From contig NC_061805.1 of the NCBI RefSeq assembly GCF_021462225.1, positions 47,781,360-47,845,359 of the forward strand: DNA of 64,000 nucleotides, read 5' to 3'. Under the pieces are notes generated by a model. It made no database searches. It was not told where the DNA came from and saw only the letters and a list, made by a program, of their open reading frames with translations. This DNA comes from Girardinichthys multiradiatus. Taxonomy: Eukaryota > Chordata > Actinopteri > Cyprinodontiformes > Goodeidae. Below are positions 62,201-64,000 of this stretch, in pieces; position 1 is the stretch's first letter; the number at the start of each line of letters is the position of its first letter. The position numbers were made by a program, and so were the translations under genes.

Positions 62201-62985
62201 GAGCCGCTGCTCCTCCACATCGAGAGGAGCCAGTTGAGGTGCCTCGGGCATCTACCGGATGCCTCCTGGACACCTTCCTCGGGAGGTGTTCCAGGCACGT
62301 CCCACCGAGAGGAGGTCCAGGGGACCGCCCCGGACATGCTGGAGGGACTATGTCTCTCGGCTGGCCTGGGAACGCCTTGGGCTCCACCCGGAGTAGCTAG
62401 AGGAGGTGTCTGGGGAGAGGGACGTCTGGGTGTCTCTGCTGAGTCTGCTGCCCCCGCGACCCGGTCCCGGATAAGCGGAAGACGACTAGTACGAGGAACT
62501 GGCAAGTTTACGTTGTAAAAGTGCAAAGAATAACCTTCACCTCATCAACTGTCAGGCACAGTGGTAGAGTGGAGATGATCTAGGCTTTTGTAGCCTCAGG
62601 GCCAGGTCACCTTACAGTTATTGAGTCAACTGTGAATTCCTCTCAAGTTTTGTAAAATAAAATCTAATCTCTGTAAGATTATTACTTAGAGATAACTCAC
62701 TGGCAAACAAAGCTTAATTTATGGAGCAGATGTAATACTTGAGTAATACACCAGTGAATTGTAATTAATATAGATGATAGAGGTGACTTCAATGGCAAAT
62801 TCAGATTTTGTGGTTGTATTTCTAGTTGATTTGTCGTCGTTTGTTCTGATGTTCTGGTAAATTTCTCCGCAGGGAATTTTTACGTCTCGGAAACCCTCTG
62901 AACTGTGGCGCTTGGGACAAGAAGCTCCTGAAGCAGTACCGGGTCCACAAACCAAGCTCCCTTGGCTACGACGCCGAGATGAGAA
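17977..62985 (+). CDS. wdfy3: wdfy3 (ALFY) gene, N-terminal part, 16 coding exons, right end outside window
   Basis: WDFY3 is a very large BEACH/WD40/FYVE scaffold that links p62-marked ubiquitinated aggregates to the autophagy machinery and PI3P membranes. Exons are 17977-18187, 22190-22313, 22948-23057, 34198-34419, 34849-35041, 35650-35836, 35919-36085, 41277-41756, 43063-43173, 46438-46631, 48330-48601, 49085-49282, 50990-51073, 54711-54900, 55088-55302 and 62873-62985. All introns are GT-AG and phases agree at each junction. Joined coding sequence is 3040 nt (1013 codons plus 1 base) from ATG 18008, without a stop. The translation is collinear with vertebrate WDFY3 as I recall it, starting [15 protein letters not shown]. 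Only the ARM-like helical N-terminal region is present; the lectin-like, PH-BEACH, WD40 and FYVE parts must lie downstream. No frameshift or nonsense change is seen, so the gene appears functional. Confidence 0.95.
18481..18540. repeat. Short degenerate tandem repeat
   Basis: Four successive units resembling AATTCRCCTGCA at about 13-16 bp spacing. Confidence 0.7.
18661..18818. repeat. 53-bp inverted repeat (foldback) with 52-bp loop
   Basis: The arm 18661-18713 and the reverse complement of 18766-18818 match at 50 of 53 positions. The loop is AT-rich. It lies in wdfy3 intron 1, so the transcript could form a strong hairpin. A decayed MITE is another explanation. Confidence 0.85.
19140..20466 (-). 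mobile_element. Tc1-like transposon, family B, internally deleted copy in intron 1
   Basis: Starts CAGGTCCTTCTCAAAAAATT after TA and ends with the inverted form GAGAAGGACCT before TTA. Long inverted repeats of about 200 bp sit at both ends (shared CCCAAAATTCCTATCTCACA). It is 1327 bp, about 280 bp shorter than its sister at 56155-57764, and in the opposite orientation. The C-terminal half of the transposase is missing. Confidence 0.93.
19539..20138 (-). pseudogene. Tc1-like transposase (family B), deleted
   Basis: Begins [20 protein letters not shown] with the N-terminal helix-turn-helix ([19 protein letters not shown]). It continues through [20 protein letters not shown] to the first catalytic region ([13 protein letters not shown]). 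Compared with the copy at 56483 it lacks the VKPLLNQ segment and then jumps from about CFRETQD to a short TLDEL-type end, losing the second Asp and the Glu of the DDE triad. Non-functional. Confidence 0.9.
20469..20884. other. Intron 1, nothing recognised
   Basis: AT-rich intronic sequence between two mobile elements with no coding or RNA signal. Confidence 0.5.
20885..21108. mobile_element. piggyBac-like MITE flanked by TTAA
   Basis: TTAA at 20885-20888 and at 21105-21108 border inverted ends CCCTTGTGTGGTGTTC and (inverted right) CCCTTGTATGGTGTTC, 15 of 16 identical. TTAA insertion with a CCC start is characteristic of piggyBac-type elements. It is 224 bp and non-coding. Confidence 0.85.
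21109..22189. other. Intron 1, 3' part, nothing recognised
   Basis: No coding homology or clear repeat; ends with the exon 2 polypyrimidine tract. Confidence 0.5.
22190..22313 (+). CDS. wdfy3: wdfy3 coding exon 2 (residues 61-101)
   Basis: The acceptor ttgctttag precedes GTG TTT GGG ([10 protein letters not shown]). The exon encodes [18 protein letters not shown] and [11 protein letters not shown], nearly identical to vertebrate WDFY3, and ends one base into a codon at donor GTGAGC (22314). The 124-nt length joins phase 0 to phase 1. Confidence 0.95.
22314..22947. other. Intron 2, nothing recognised
   Basis: A 634-bp intron with GTGAGC donor and CAG acceptor. No repeat or RNA identified. 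Confidence 0.6.
22948..23057 (+). CDS. wdfy3: wdfy3 coding exon 3 (residues 102-138)
   Basis: The acceptor tcctgcag is followed by AAGCCGCC, completing the split Glu codon. It encodes [18 protein letters not shown] and [16 protein letters not shown]. The donor used must be GTCGGT at 23058 because exon 4 begins in phase 0; a better-looking GTAAAG four bases downstream would break the frame. The following intron is 11.1 kb and the most repeat-laden. Confidence 0.93.
23116..23480. repeat. Decayed Tc1-like end fragments
   Basis: CACTGCCTTCCAAAGTATTA resembles a Tc1 terminus. Further on, CAAAGTCAGAAGTTTACATA followed by AAGCTTCTGATTGGTTAATC resembles the inverted-repeat region of Sleeping Beauty-like Tc1 elements. 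No transposase is present. Confidence 0.5.
23812..24236 (-). mobile_element. Tc1-like transposon, family C, internally deleted
   Basis: A TA-flanked left end CAGTGTCTTCAAATGGCACA and a right end reading GAATACTTTTCCCAAGGAACTG, with subterminal blocks (TTACAACCACAGACTTGAAT) typical of fish Tc1 inverted repeats. The centre (CCCACAGCATGATGGTGC) is antisense to the conserved [13 protein letters not shown] region. 425 bp, non-coding. Confidence 0.75.
24237..25103. other. Intron 3 segment, possible degraded MITE only
   Basis: Between the Tc1 remnant and the Copia element. CAGTCCTGCTCCTCAGGG at about 24766 resembles the end of a common fish MITE, but the other end is too degraded to place. Confidence 0.45.
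25104..25231 (+). repeat. 5' LTR of the Copia element
   Basis: A short 128-bp LTR with TG...CA ends, placed by the adjacent primer-binding-site match. No second copy exists in the window, so the left border cannot be confirmed by LTR comparison. Confidence 0.65.
25245..25876 (+). pseudogene. Copia gag, frameshifted in a poly-A tract
   Basis: A reading frame opens at ATG 25245 right after the primer site ([20 protein letters not shown]), the usual start of Copia Gag. The frame is lost in the A-run at about 25344-25352 and resumes one frame over as [20 protein letters not shown]. The capsid-like region ([20 protein letters not shown]) continues to about 25745. A second shift between about 25752 and 25876 is needed to reach the zinc knuckle and polymerase frame. 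Confidence 0.85.
25752..28488 (+). pseudogene. Copia pol: zinc knuckle, protease, integrase, partial reverse transcriptase
   Basis: A long open frame. A C-x2-C-x4-H-x4-C zinc knuckle ([14 protein letters not shown]) lies at about 25929. A retroviral-type protease core ([10 protein letters not shown]) follows, with DTA in place of DTG/DSG. The integrase has an HHCC finger ([20 protein letters not shown]) and catalytic residues D (VDLHE), D (FSDNGGEF) and E (LLERHNQ). The reverse transcriptase starts at [20 protein letters not shown] and includes VKTAFLQG-like sequence ([11 protein letters not shown]) and [16 protein letters not shown]. It ends after VTGVLAC, just before the YxDD-type active site. 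The open frame runs on to 28730 through unrelated antisense DIRS sequence. Confidence 0.9.
28484..28852 (-). pseudogene. Gag-like ORF1 fragment of the DIRS-like element
   Basis: Begins [20 protein letters not shown] and carries a cysteine/histidine cluster (CPQGCGFSL, then [13 protein letters not shown] and CAFCRQLC). This C-x2-C...H pattern is common in Gag-like proteins of fish DIRS elements. The frame ends at a stop created at the junction with Copia sequence ([12 protein letters not shown]), so the C-terminal part is lost. Confidence 0.6.
28489..29232 (-). mobile_element. DIRS-like retrotransposon 5' fragment, antisense, joined to the Copia element
   Basis: On the minus strand the terminus GTTCCCTTTCAGTCGATTCA (29232 inwards) resembles the ends of fish DIRS elements. 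About 380 bp of non-coding sequence separates it from an ORF1-like frame starting at 28852. The fragment stops at the junction with the Copia reverse transcriptase. The family call rests on remembered resemblance and is moderately secure; no recombinase or reverse transcriptase is present. Confidence 0.6.
29345..29760 (-). pseudogene. Tc1-like transposase C-terminal remnant
   Basis: On the minus strand, [17 protein letters not shown] matches the conserved Tc1 block before the second catalytic Asp. Further left, degraded sequence still reads like TENL...[12 protein letters not shown]...WANI, the C-terminal helix region. Stops and frameshifts throughout. Confidence 0.7.
29761..30113. other. Intron 3 segment, nothing recognised
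   Basis: No repeat or gene identified. Confidence 0.5.
30114..30326 (+). repeat. GGGATGC-type DNA transposon fragment (hAT-like)
   Basis: Starts TTAGGGATGCCCCGATATTG, matching the inverse of the end seen at 16758, then runs through a GATATCAGATATAAATATC stretch. The right end is not visible; it abuts the GC-rich element at about 30330. Confidence 0.5.
30330..30904. mobile_element. Harbinger-like MITE fragment, right end only
   Basis: The right end (inverted) reads GGACGCATTCACGCTGC, differing from the 4425 element's GGGTGTATTCACATCTGC mainly by transitions. TTA follows at 30905. The interior shares CCGGACC/GGTCC-rich and GAGCGGTTCG-type sequence with that element. No matching left end is found. 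Confidence 0.45.
31012..31215 (-). pseudogene. Tc1-like transposase C-terminal fragment
   Basis: On the minus strand, CCAGACTTGAATCTAACTGA and the following sequence encode a degraded [16 protein letters not shown] block, the same family as the fragment at 3845-4110. Only this region and some 3' flank survive. Confidence 0.7.
31260..32705. other. Intron 3 segment, nothing recognised
   Basis: About 1.4 kb with no supportable coding or repeat feature beyond short T runs. Confidence 0.5.
32706..33112 (+). repeat. Interspersed repeat resembling a LINE 3' tail
   Basis: Contains CAGGTCCTGGTTCGGCTGGA, CCACTGTCTCTACATGCATG, GGATTGCTGCAAAGTCAATG and the tail TGCCTTGAGACGATATTTGT followed by AATAAACTGAATTG. 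The same blocks recur at 33590-33790 and inverted at 45243-45610. The tail is very common in fish genomes and probably derives from an L2/CR1-type LINE. Confidence 0.65.
33590..33790 (+). repeat. Second, more decayed copy of the LINE-tail repeat
   Basis: GAGCCTGGTTCTGCTGGAGA, AAAAGGGAGTTTATGTTTTC and GGGATTGTTGCAAAGTGAAC parallel the copy at 32706. The right part is degraded. Confidence 0.6.
33791..34197. other. End of intron 3, nothing recognised
   Basis: AT-rich intron end with a pyrimidine-rich acceptor tract (CCCCTCTACAG) before exon 4. Confidence 0.6.
34198..34419 (+). CDS. wdfy3: wdfy3 coding exon 4 (residues 139-212), with proline-rich insert
   Basis: The acceptor ctctacag is followed by AAA ACA GTG ([20 protein letters not shown]). 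After LYLFFDLPH comes a proline/glutamine-rich stretch (34279-34371, around [14 protein letters not shown]) before the conserved [17 protein letters not shown]. In the human protein as I recall it this linker is much shorter. The exon is 222 nt, phase 0-0, with donor GTAGAA at 34420. Confidence 0.94.
34420..34848. other. Intron 4
   Basis: A 429-bp intron with no recognised repeat or RNA. Confidence 0.6.
34849..35041 (+). CDS. wdfy3: wdfy3 coding exon 5 (residues 213-276)
   Basis: The acceptor ccttcacag is followed by ATC CTG GTG ([15 protein letters not shown]). The exon continues [19 protein letters not shown] and [19 protein letters not shown], ending in KYIH plus one base at donor GTAGGA (35042). 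These helical repeat segments are highly conserved in WDFY3. Confidence 0.95.
35042..35649. other. Intron 5
   Basis: A 608-bp intron with no recognised repeat or RNA. GTCAGCTGTCC and GGACAGCTGC near 35283-35317 form a short imperfect inverted repeat. Confidence 0.55.
35650..35836 (+). CDS. wdfy3: wdfy3 coding exon 6 (residues 277-338)
   Basis: The acceptor ctctttctag is followed by AGAAGGAATGT ([17 protein letters not shown]). It continues [19 protein letters not shown] and [13 protein letters not shown], with donor GTACAG at 35837. Only 82 nt separate it from exon 7, the shortest intron seen. That intron is open in one frame, but retaining it would shift the frame of exon 7. Confidence 0.95.
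35919..36085 (+). CDS. wdfy3: wdfy3 coding exon 7 (residues 339-394)
   Basis: The acceptor gttttccag is followed by G CTG GAA CAG ([19 protein letters not shown]). It includes [19 protein letters not shown] and [11 protein letters not shown], ending one base into a Gly codon at donor GTATGG (36086). This matches the WDFY3 segment before the HTVRNIQAF motif of exon 8. Confidence 0.95.
36086..36480. other. Intron 7, 5' part, nothing recognised
   Basis: No gene or repeat identified before the nested MITE. Confidence 0.5.
36481..37494. mobile_element. hAT-type MITE split by a LINE insertion
   Basis: The left end TGGGGCTGAAACAGATAATC and the inverted right end TAGAGCTACAACTAACGATT are recognisable as the ends of a common fish MITE, with GATTAATCGATTATT next to the left end. 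Flanks CTTAAAAG and CTAAAAAA agree at 6 of 8 bases. About 670 bp in the middle is an unrelated LINE piece, so the original MITE was about 340 bp. Confidence 0.6.
36742..37411 (+). mobile_element. 5'-truncated RTE-like LINE nested in a MITE
   Basis: Nearly the same sequence as the last 670 bp of the LINE at 59634-62493, including [20 protein letters not shown] and the terminal GACGAGTACGAG. TAATTA lies at both borders (36734-36739, 37412-37417), a likely short target duplication. It encodes only the C-terminal tail of the LINE protein, with frame breaks near 36880 and 37075. Confidence 0.85.
37495..39340. other. Intron 7, middle, nothing recognised
   Basis: About 1.8 kb with short frames only. 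The 82-codon frame near 38465-38713 has no recognisable homology. Confidence 0.5.
39348..39373. repeat. (CA)n microsatellite
   Basis: About 13 uninterrupted CA units. Confidence 0.95.
39374..40399. other. Intron 7 segment, nothing recognised
   Basis: No coding homology or repeat identified. Confidence 0.5.
40425..40920 (+). repeat. Tc1 scrap followed by a possible DNA-transposon fragment
   Basis: CACTGTGAAGCATAGTGGTG and the following bases encode a [14 protein letters not shown] Tc1 block (40425-40490). After about 40600 the sequence has repeated GGTACCG/CGGTACC motifs (GTACCGAGTTCGGTAC, TTTCGGTACC) reminiscent of a decayed hAT-like element. Neither has intact ends. Confidence 0.4.
41277..41756 (+). 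CDS. wdfy3: wdfy3 coding exon 8 (residues 395-554)
   Basis: This is the largest exon in the window (480 nt, phase 1-1). The acceptor cttccgcag is followed by GT CAC ACT ([17 protein letters not shown]). Conserved blocks include [38 protein letters not shown] and [20 protein letters not shown]. It ends in a Gln-rich linker ([10 protein letters not shown]) at donor GTGAGA (41757). It is very GC-rich relative to its introns. Confidence 0.95.
41757..42104. other. Intron 8, 5' part, nothing recognised
   Basis: AT-rich with no feature before the Tc1 element. Confidence 0.5.
42107..42860 (+). mobile_element. Tc1-like transposon, degraded and deleted
   Basis: The left end CAGTGCCCGGCAAAAGTATT follows TA, with subterminal TTATTGGGATTTCACGTGAC typical of Tc1. 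Transposase fragments follow: an AEVGESV-like stretch at about 42240-42330, then [18 protein letters not shown] at 42440-42495, [17 protein letters not shown] and [20 protein letters not shown]-type sequence is frameshifted near 42670. The right end could not be placed exactly. Confidence 0.75.
43063..43173 (+). CDS. wdfy3: wdfy3 coding exon 9 (residues 555-591)
   Basis: The acceptor tctacactcag is followed by CTGACTGC. It encodes a variable start ([14 protein letters not shown]) and the conserved [17 protein letters not shown], ending NTNA plus one base at donor GTAAAC (43174). The exon is 111 nt, phase 1-1, so skipping it would keep the frame. Confidence 0.93.
43371..43605 (-). repeat. tRNA-derived SINE, minus copy
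   Basis: The reverse complement begins GTGGCTCAGTAGGAAGAGTA (A box) and ends with GCGCTTTGAGTGGTCTGTAT and GTCCATTTACCATTT. It is the same SINE as the plus-strand copy at 63483-63740, with identical ordering of blocks. Confidence 0.8.
43643..44571. repeat. Long inverted repeat (arms about 335-350 bp) with microsatellite edges
   Basis: The left arm (43643-43978) begins with (CA)n and GTTTTGCTATATGTAGTGAG and ends CCAAGACAGGAACACAC. The right arm (44219-44571) is its near-perfect reverse complement. Arms contain telomere-like TAACCCT/AGGGTTA-type strings. The loop holds (CATA)n at 43979-44020 and about 200 bp of unrelated sequence. It lies in wdfy3 intron 9. Confidence 0.93.
44575..45242. other. 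Intron 9 segment, nothing recognised
   Basis: No gene or repeat identified. Confidence 0.5.
45243..46230 (-). repeat. LINE-tail-type interspersed repeat, minus orientation
   Basis: Begins (on +) CAATTCAATTCATTTCAATT and TTGTCTCAAGGCACTTCACA, the inverse of the tail at 33060-33112, and continues through CTCCTCCTGGATGAGCATGT. Downstream GCAGCCTAAGCCTATAGCAG and a second TCTCAAGGCACCCCACA at about 46211 suggest two overlapping or tandem copies. Confidence 0.6.
46438..46631 (+). CDS. wdfy3: wdfy3 coding exon 10 (residues 592-656)
   Basis: The acceptor tttctctctcag is followed by CT CTG TTC AGA ([18 protein letters not shown]). It continues [20 protein letters not shown] and [19 protein letters not shown], ending DILR at donor GTAGAA (46632). 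The [16 protein letters not shown] block is diagnostic of WDFY3. Confidence 0.95.
46632..48329. other. Intron 10, nothing recognised
   Basis: A 1.7 kb intron. A short AATTCAATTCAGCTCAATTC string near 46930 resembles the LINE-tail end but is not extended. No gene is supported. Confidence 0.5.
48330..48601 (+). CDS. wdfy3: wdfy3 coding exon 11 (residues 657-746)
   Basis: The acceptor tcctttag is followed by GCT CTG TTG GCT ([20 protein letters not shown]). It includes [38 protein letters not shown] and [19 protein letters not shown], ending DAV plus AG at donor GTACCT (48602). Confidence 0.95.
48602..49084. other. Intron 11
   Basis: A 483-bp intron; a short frame at 48760-49056 shows no homology. 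Confidence 0.55.
49085..49282 (+). CDS. wdfy3: wdfy3 coding exon 12 (residues 747-812)
   Basis: The acceptor cccatcactag is followed by G CTG CTG GGT ([20 protein letters not shown]). It includes [20 protein letters not shown] and [20 protein letters not shown], with donor GTAGGC at 49283. It is 198 nt, phase 2-2. The acidic/Gly loop after QRLLEDE differs from the human version as recalled. Confidence 0.94.
49283..50989. other. Intron 12 with terminal TG-rich repeat
   Basis: No mobile element identified. The 3' end carries TG-rich DNA (50914-50951, interrupted by TTTG) ahead of the exon 13 acceptor. Confidence 0.6.
50990..51073 (+). CDS. wdfy3: wdfy3 coding exon 13 (residues 813-840), small in-frame exon
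   Basis: The acceptor gtcatgcag is followed by T CGT GCA GAG CAG ([20 protein letters not shown]), then TPALARKR and donor GTAGCT (51074). It is only 84 nt and phase 2-2, so it can be skipped without frame loss. A TG-rich microsatellite (50914-50951) lies about 40 nt upstream of its acceptor. Confidence 0.92.
51074..53463. other. Intron 13, 5' part, nothing firmly recognised
   Basis: About 2.4 kb, AT-rich. TTTTTGACACTCCC occurs twice in direct orientation (about 52213 and 52519), possibly a decayed element. No gene is supported. Confidence 0.5.
53466..54416 (-). mobile_element. Tc1-like transposon, family C, about 950 bp, degraded
   Basis: TA-flanked ends CAGTGCCTTGTAAAATTTGC and (inverted) CAGCCTTGCAAAACTATTCA. 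Antisense to a Tc1 transposase: the sequence near 53765-53850 corresponds to the conserved GKMDGA and GGSIMLWG blocks, and 53935-54090 to N-terminal parts. Large internal losses leave no usable frame. Confidence 0.85.
54711..54900 (+). CDS. wdfy3: wdfy3 coding exon 14 (residues 841-904), partly divergent
   Basis: The acceptor ctgctctcag is followed by G CAA GGT TAC. The first part ([20 protein letters not shown]) is only loosely similar to the known protein. The second part carries the conserved [18 protein letters not shown] motif. It ends SQPE exactly at donor GTGAGA (54901); exon 15 continues HALDLQLA, as in WDFY3. Confidence 0.92.
55088..55302 (+). CDS. wdfy3: wdfy3 coding exon 15 (residues 905-975)
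   Basis: The acceptor tctcctccag is followed by CAT GCC CTC GAC ([20 protein letters not shown]). It continues [20 protein letters not shown] and [20 protein letters not shown], ending AG at donor GTACCA (55303). The next intron is 7.6 kb and contains two Tc1 elements and a LINE. Confidence 0.95.
55303..56152. other. Intron 15, 5' part, nothing recognised
   Basis: Short open frames in a pyrimidine-rich stretch (55760-55900) show no homology. Confidence 0.5.
56155..57764 (+). mobile_element. Tc1-like transposon, family B, nearly intact (1.61 kb)
   Basis: Begins CAGGTCCTTCTCAAAATATT after TA and ends with the inverted form, followed by TG (a mutated TA). Inverted repeats of about 200 bp (56155-56355 and 57565-57764) differ at only a few positions, implying a young insertion. 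Between them lies a transposase gene interrupted by a single stop. Confidence 0.95.
56483..57487 (+). pseudogene. Tc1-like DD34E transposase with one in-frame TGA
   Basis: 335 codons including the terminal stop, full length for a Tc1 transposase. An N-terminal helix-turn-helix ([19 protein letters not shown]) and the hook/NLS-like [15 protein letters not shown] are followed by a TGA at 56705-56707. The sister copy has CGA (Arg) there, so this is a CpG transition. The frame then continues unbroken through [20 protein letters not shown]. Catalytic residues are Asp148 (LFSDESKF), Asp238 (QHDLAPAHS) and Glu273 (LNPIENLWD), spaced as DD34E. It ends AKGFPTKY. Confidence 0.95.
57767..58392. other. 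Intron 15 segment between two Tc1 elements
   Basis: About 620 bp. Some stretches (CTTTTGATGGCGTGCAG) may be decayed repeat; nothing firmly identified. Confidence 0.45.
58395..59564 (-). mobile_element. Tc1-like transposon, family A, internally deleted copy
   Basis: TA-flanked ends CAGTGCCTTGCGAACGTATT and (inverted) CAGTGCCTTGCGAAAGTACT match the element at 14020-15636, in opposite orientation. It is 1170 bp. The transposase retains the N-terminus (antisense near 59178) and central part ([32 protein letters not shown]) but lacks the C-terminal third with the second Asp and Glu. Confidence 0.92.
59634..62493 (+). mobile_element. RTE-like LINE, internally deleted, flanked by a 16-bp target duplication
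   Basis: AGGAACTGGCAAGTTT occurs exactly at 59618-59633 and 62494-62509, bounding the insertion. The element has a GC-rich 5' leader (CTTGAACTGCCACCTTAACG), a partial endonuclease, a reverse transcriptase and a C-terminal tail, ending ACGACTAGTACG. It is strikingly GC-rich against intron 15. The clade (RTE/Rex3-like) is assigned from remembered resemblance of the protein and 3' tail. Confidence 0.92.
59966..62490 (+). pseudogene. LINE ORF (endonuclease / reverse transcriptase), multiply frameshifted
   Basis: The visible endonuclease starts late, at [18 protein letters not shown] (GDFNA motif), and keeps STDHHLVV; its first half is missing. A frame break near 60800-60890 precedes the reverse transcriptase ([15 protein letters not shown]). 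Further breaks follow near 61180-61220 and after FVDLEKA at about 61440, where the sequence expected between motif A and the next strand is shortened. [12 protein letters not shown] and the FADD catalytic motif (about 61690) are intact. A stop after VVVKR (61999-62001) and more shifts affect the C-terminal region. It cannot encode a working protein. Confidence 0.9.
62510..62872. other. End of intron 15, nothing recognised
   Basis: AT-rich intron end with acceptor TTTCTCCGCAG before exon 16. Confidence 0.6.
62873..62985 (+). CDS. wdfy3: wdfy3 coding exon 16 (residues 976-1013), last exon in window
   Basis: The acceptor tttctccgcag is followed by G GAA TTT TTA CGT ([20 protein letters not shown]), then [17 protein letters not shown] and one base at donor GTAAGT (62986). 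The match to WDFY3 is nearly continuous. The remaining sequence to the window edge is the next intron; no further exon is visible. Confidence 0.95.
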
Positions 62986-63482
62986 GTAAGTTTCTTCTTC
63001 CCACCTTTCCTGGTATTCCTGGTCAGATACAAATGGCAGGAGAGCAGAAAGTTACACCAACTTTAGAGGCAACTATAACTGAATATGTTGAGAGGCTGTT
63101 GTACCGTAGTTGATTATTAAATAATGTAACACATCTAGTTGGAGAGATTCATTAAAAAAAAAAAAGCTAAACTTGTTTTTTTAATTTTTATGATGGTGTT
63201 TTCTGAAAAATTAAGGCAAATTATGAACGTTTACACTATTTAGATTTGGTACAAATGATGGTACTGTGATGAAACCACTAAGTGCAACTAAAGGCCGGAT
63301 AGATGTATTATCACTCCTGAATATTAATTCGAATTTAGCATTTTTTGTCTTGCAATATTTACATTGAATAAAGGTTTGGCTGTTAGTATATTTTGCAGCT
63401 GCAGCGCATGCTTTGTAAAACCATCATTTGACTGTTTTCCTGAATGGTTCTCTCCAAAGCAAGTTGGACTGAACATGGCTCT
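62986..63482. other. Intron 16, 5' part, nothing recognised
   Basis: No coding homology or repeat identified. Confidence 0.5.
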
Positions 63483-63740
63483 TCCTACTGTGGCTCAGTA
63501 GGAAGAGTAGTTGTCTTGCAATCAGAAGGTTGTGGTTTAGATTCCAGCTACCTCCTGCCATATGTTGATGTGCCCCTGGGCAAGGCACTTAACCTTAAGT
63601 TGCCTACAAATCTGAGTATTGGTGTATGAATGTGTGAGCATTAGTGAGTGCGATTGGGTGAATGTGGCTCTTGTGTAAAGCGCTTTGAGTGGTCTGTATG
63701 ACTGGAAAAGCGCTATATAAGTTCAGTCCATTTACCATTT
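63483..63740 (+). repeat. tRNA-derived SINE, plus copy
   Basis: The head reads GTGGCTCAGTAGGAAGAGTA (A box TGGCTCAGTAGG) and GGTTTAGATTCC (B box, one change from consensus), spaced as in a tRNA gene. The body includes GGGCAAGGCACTTAACCTTA and the tail GCGCTTTGAGTGGTCTGTAT, then GCGCTATATAAGTTCAGTCC. It matches the minus copy at 43371-43605. Confidence 0.85.
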
Positions 63741-64000
63741 AACATGGAGAGCCTTGAAGAAAGGTGGATTACCTGGTATATATTGTATGTTTTGTAATAT
63801 GTAACATTTTTCAGCCTGACAGAAACTCAGTTGAGCTTTCGTAGGCTCCTCAATAAGCCAGTGAGTATTCTCTCTGTTTAAATAAAGATCGGCCTGAATC
63901 TGAAGCGAACAGTGTGTTTCCTACTAACAGCTGGTAGGGTTTGTAATTTTCTGGGCTCCTCAGCAAGTCTTAATTGCTTATTGTGTATCTTCCCAGCTGA
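63741..64000. other. Intron 16 to the window edge, nothing recognised
   Basis: No feature identified. Confidence 0.5.

Noticed and set aside
63483..63560. Functional tRNA gene
   Set aside because: A and B boxes are present but the stems do not form a complete cloverleaf and the sequence continues into a SINE body seen again at 43371-43605.
1..64000. CRISPR array, phage, operon or bacterial defence system
   Set aside because: No regularly spaced repeats or prokaryotic gene organisation; introns, SINEs and microsatellites show vertebrate nuclear DNA.

Overview
The window looks like nuclear DNA of a ray-finned fish. The evidence is a vertebrate WDFY3 (ALFY) gene in short GC-rich exons with canonical GT-AG introns, set in AT-rich DNA full of elements typical of teleosts: several Tc1/mariner families, hAT, piggyBac-like and Harbinger-like MITEs, a Copia-type LTR element, a DIRS-like fragment, an RTE-like LINE and tRNA-derived SINEs. 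Repeats resembling those of killifish and livebearers hint at Cyprinodontiformes or a relative, but that is inference.

The one host gene is wdfy3 on the + strand. Sixteen coding exons between 17977 and 62985 join with compatible phases and give about 1013 residues from the start methionine at 18008. This is roughly the N-terminal 29% of a protein of about 3,500 residues. The C-terminal PH-BEACH, WD40 and FYVE domains lie beyond the right edge. Exons 1-3 (17977-23057) precede an 11.1 kb intron; exons 4-7 (34198-36085) form a cluster; exons 8-15 (41277-55302) are spread out; exon 16 (62873-62985) follows a 7.6 kb intron. The protein is a PI3P-linked scaffold for selective autophagy of protein aggregates; this segment is its helical repeat region.

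The left 17.9 kb holds no recognised coding gene. It is presumably wdfy3 5' intron or upstream sequence and contains a frameshifted hAT transposase (about 560-1812), a Harbinger-like MITE (4425-5127), two hAT MITEs with 8-bp target duplications (10457-10848, 17333-17642) and a 1.6 kb Tc1 element (14020-15636). A 29-nt ATG segment at 3031-3059 ends at a plausible donor and would splice in frame to wdfy3 exon 1.

The introns carry most of the mobile DNA: a 1.3 kb Tc1 copy in intron 1 (19140-20466) and a nearly intact sister copy in intron 15 (56155-57764) with one in-frame stop; a TTAA-flanked MITE (20885-21108); a Copia element (25104 to about 28488) cut off inside its reverse transcriptase by an antisense DIRS-like fragment (about 28489-29232); a LINE nested in a MITE (36481-37494); a long inverted repeat in intron 9 (43643-44571); and an internally deleted LINE flanked by a 16-bp target duplication (59634-62493). 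No prokaryotic, CRISPR or defence-type system was seen.
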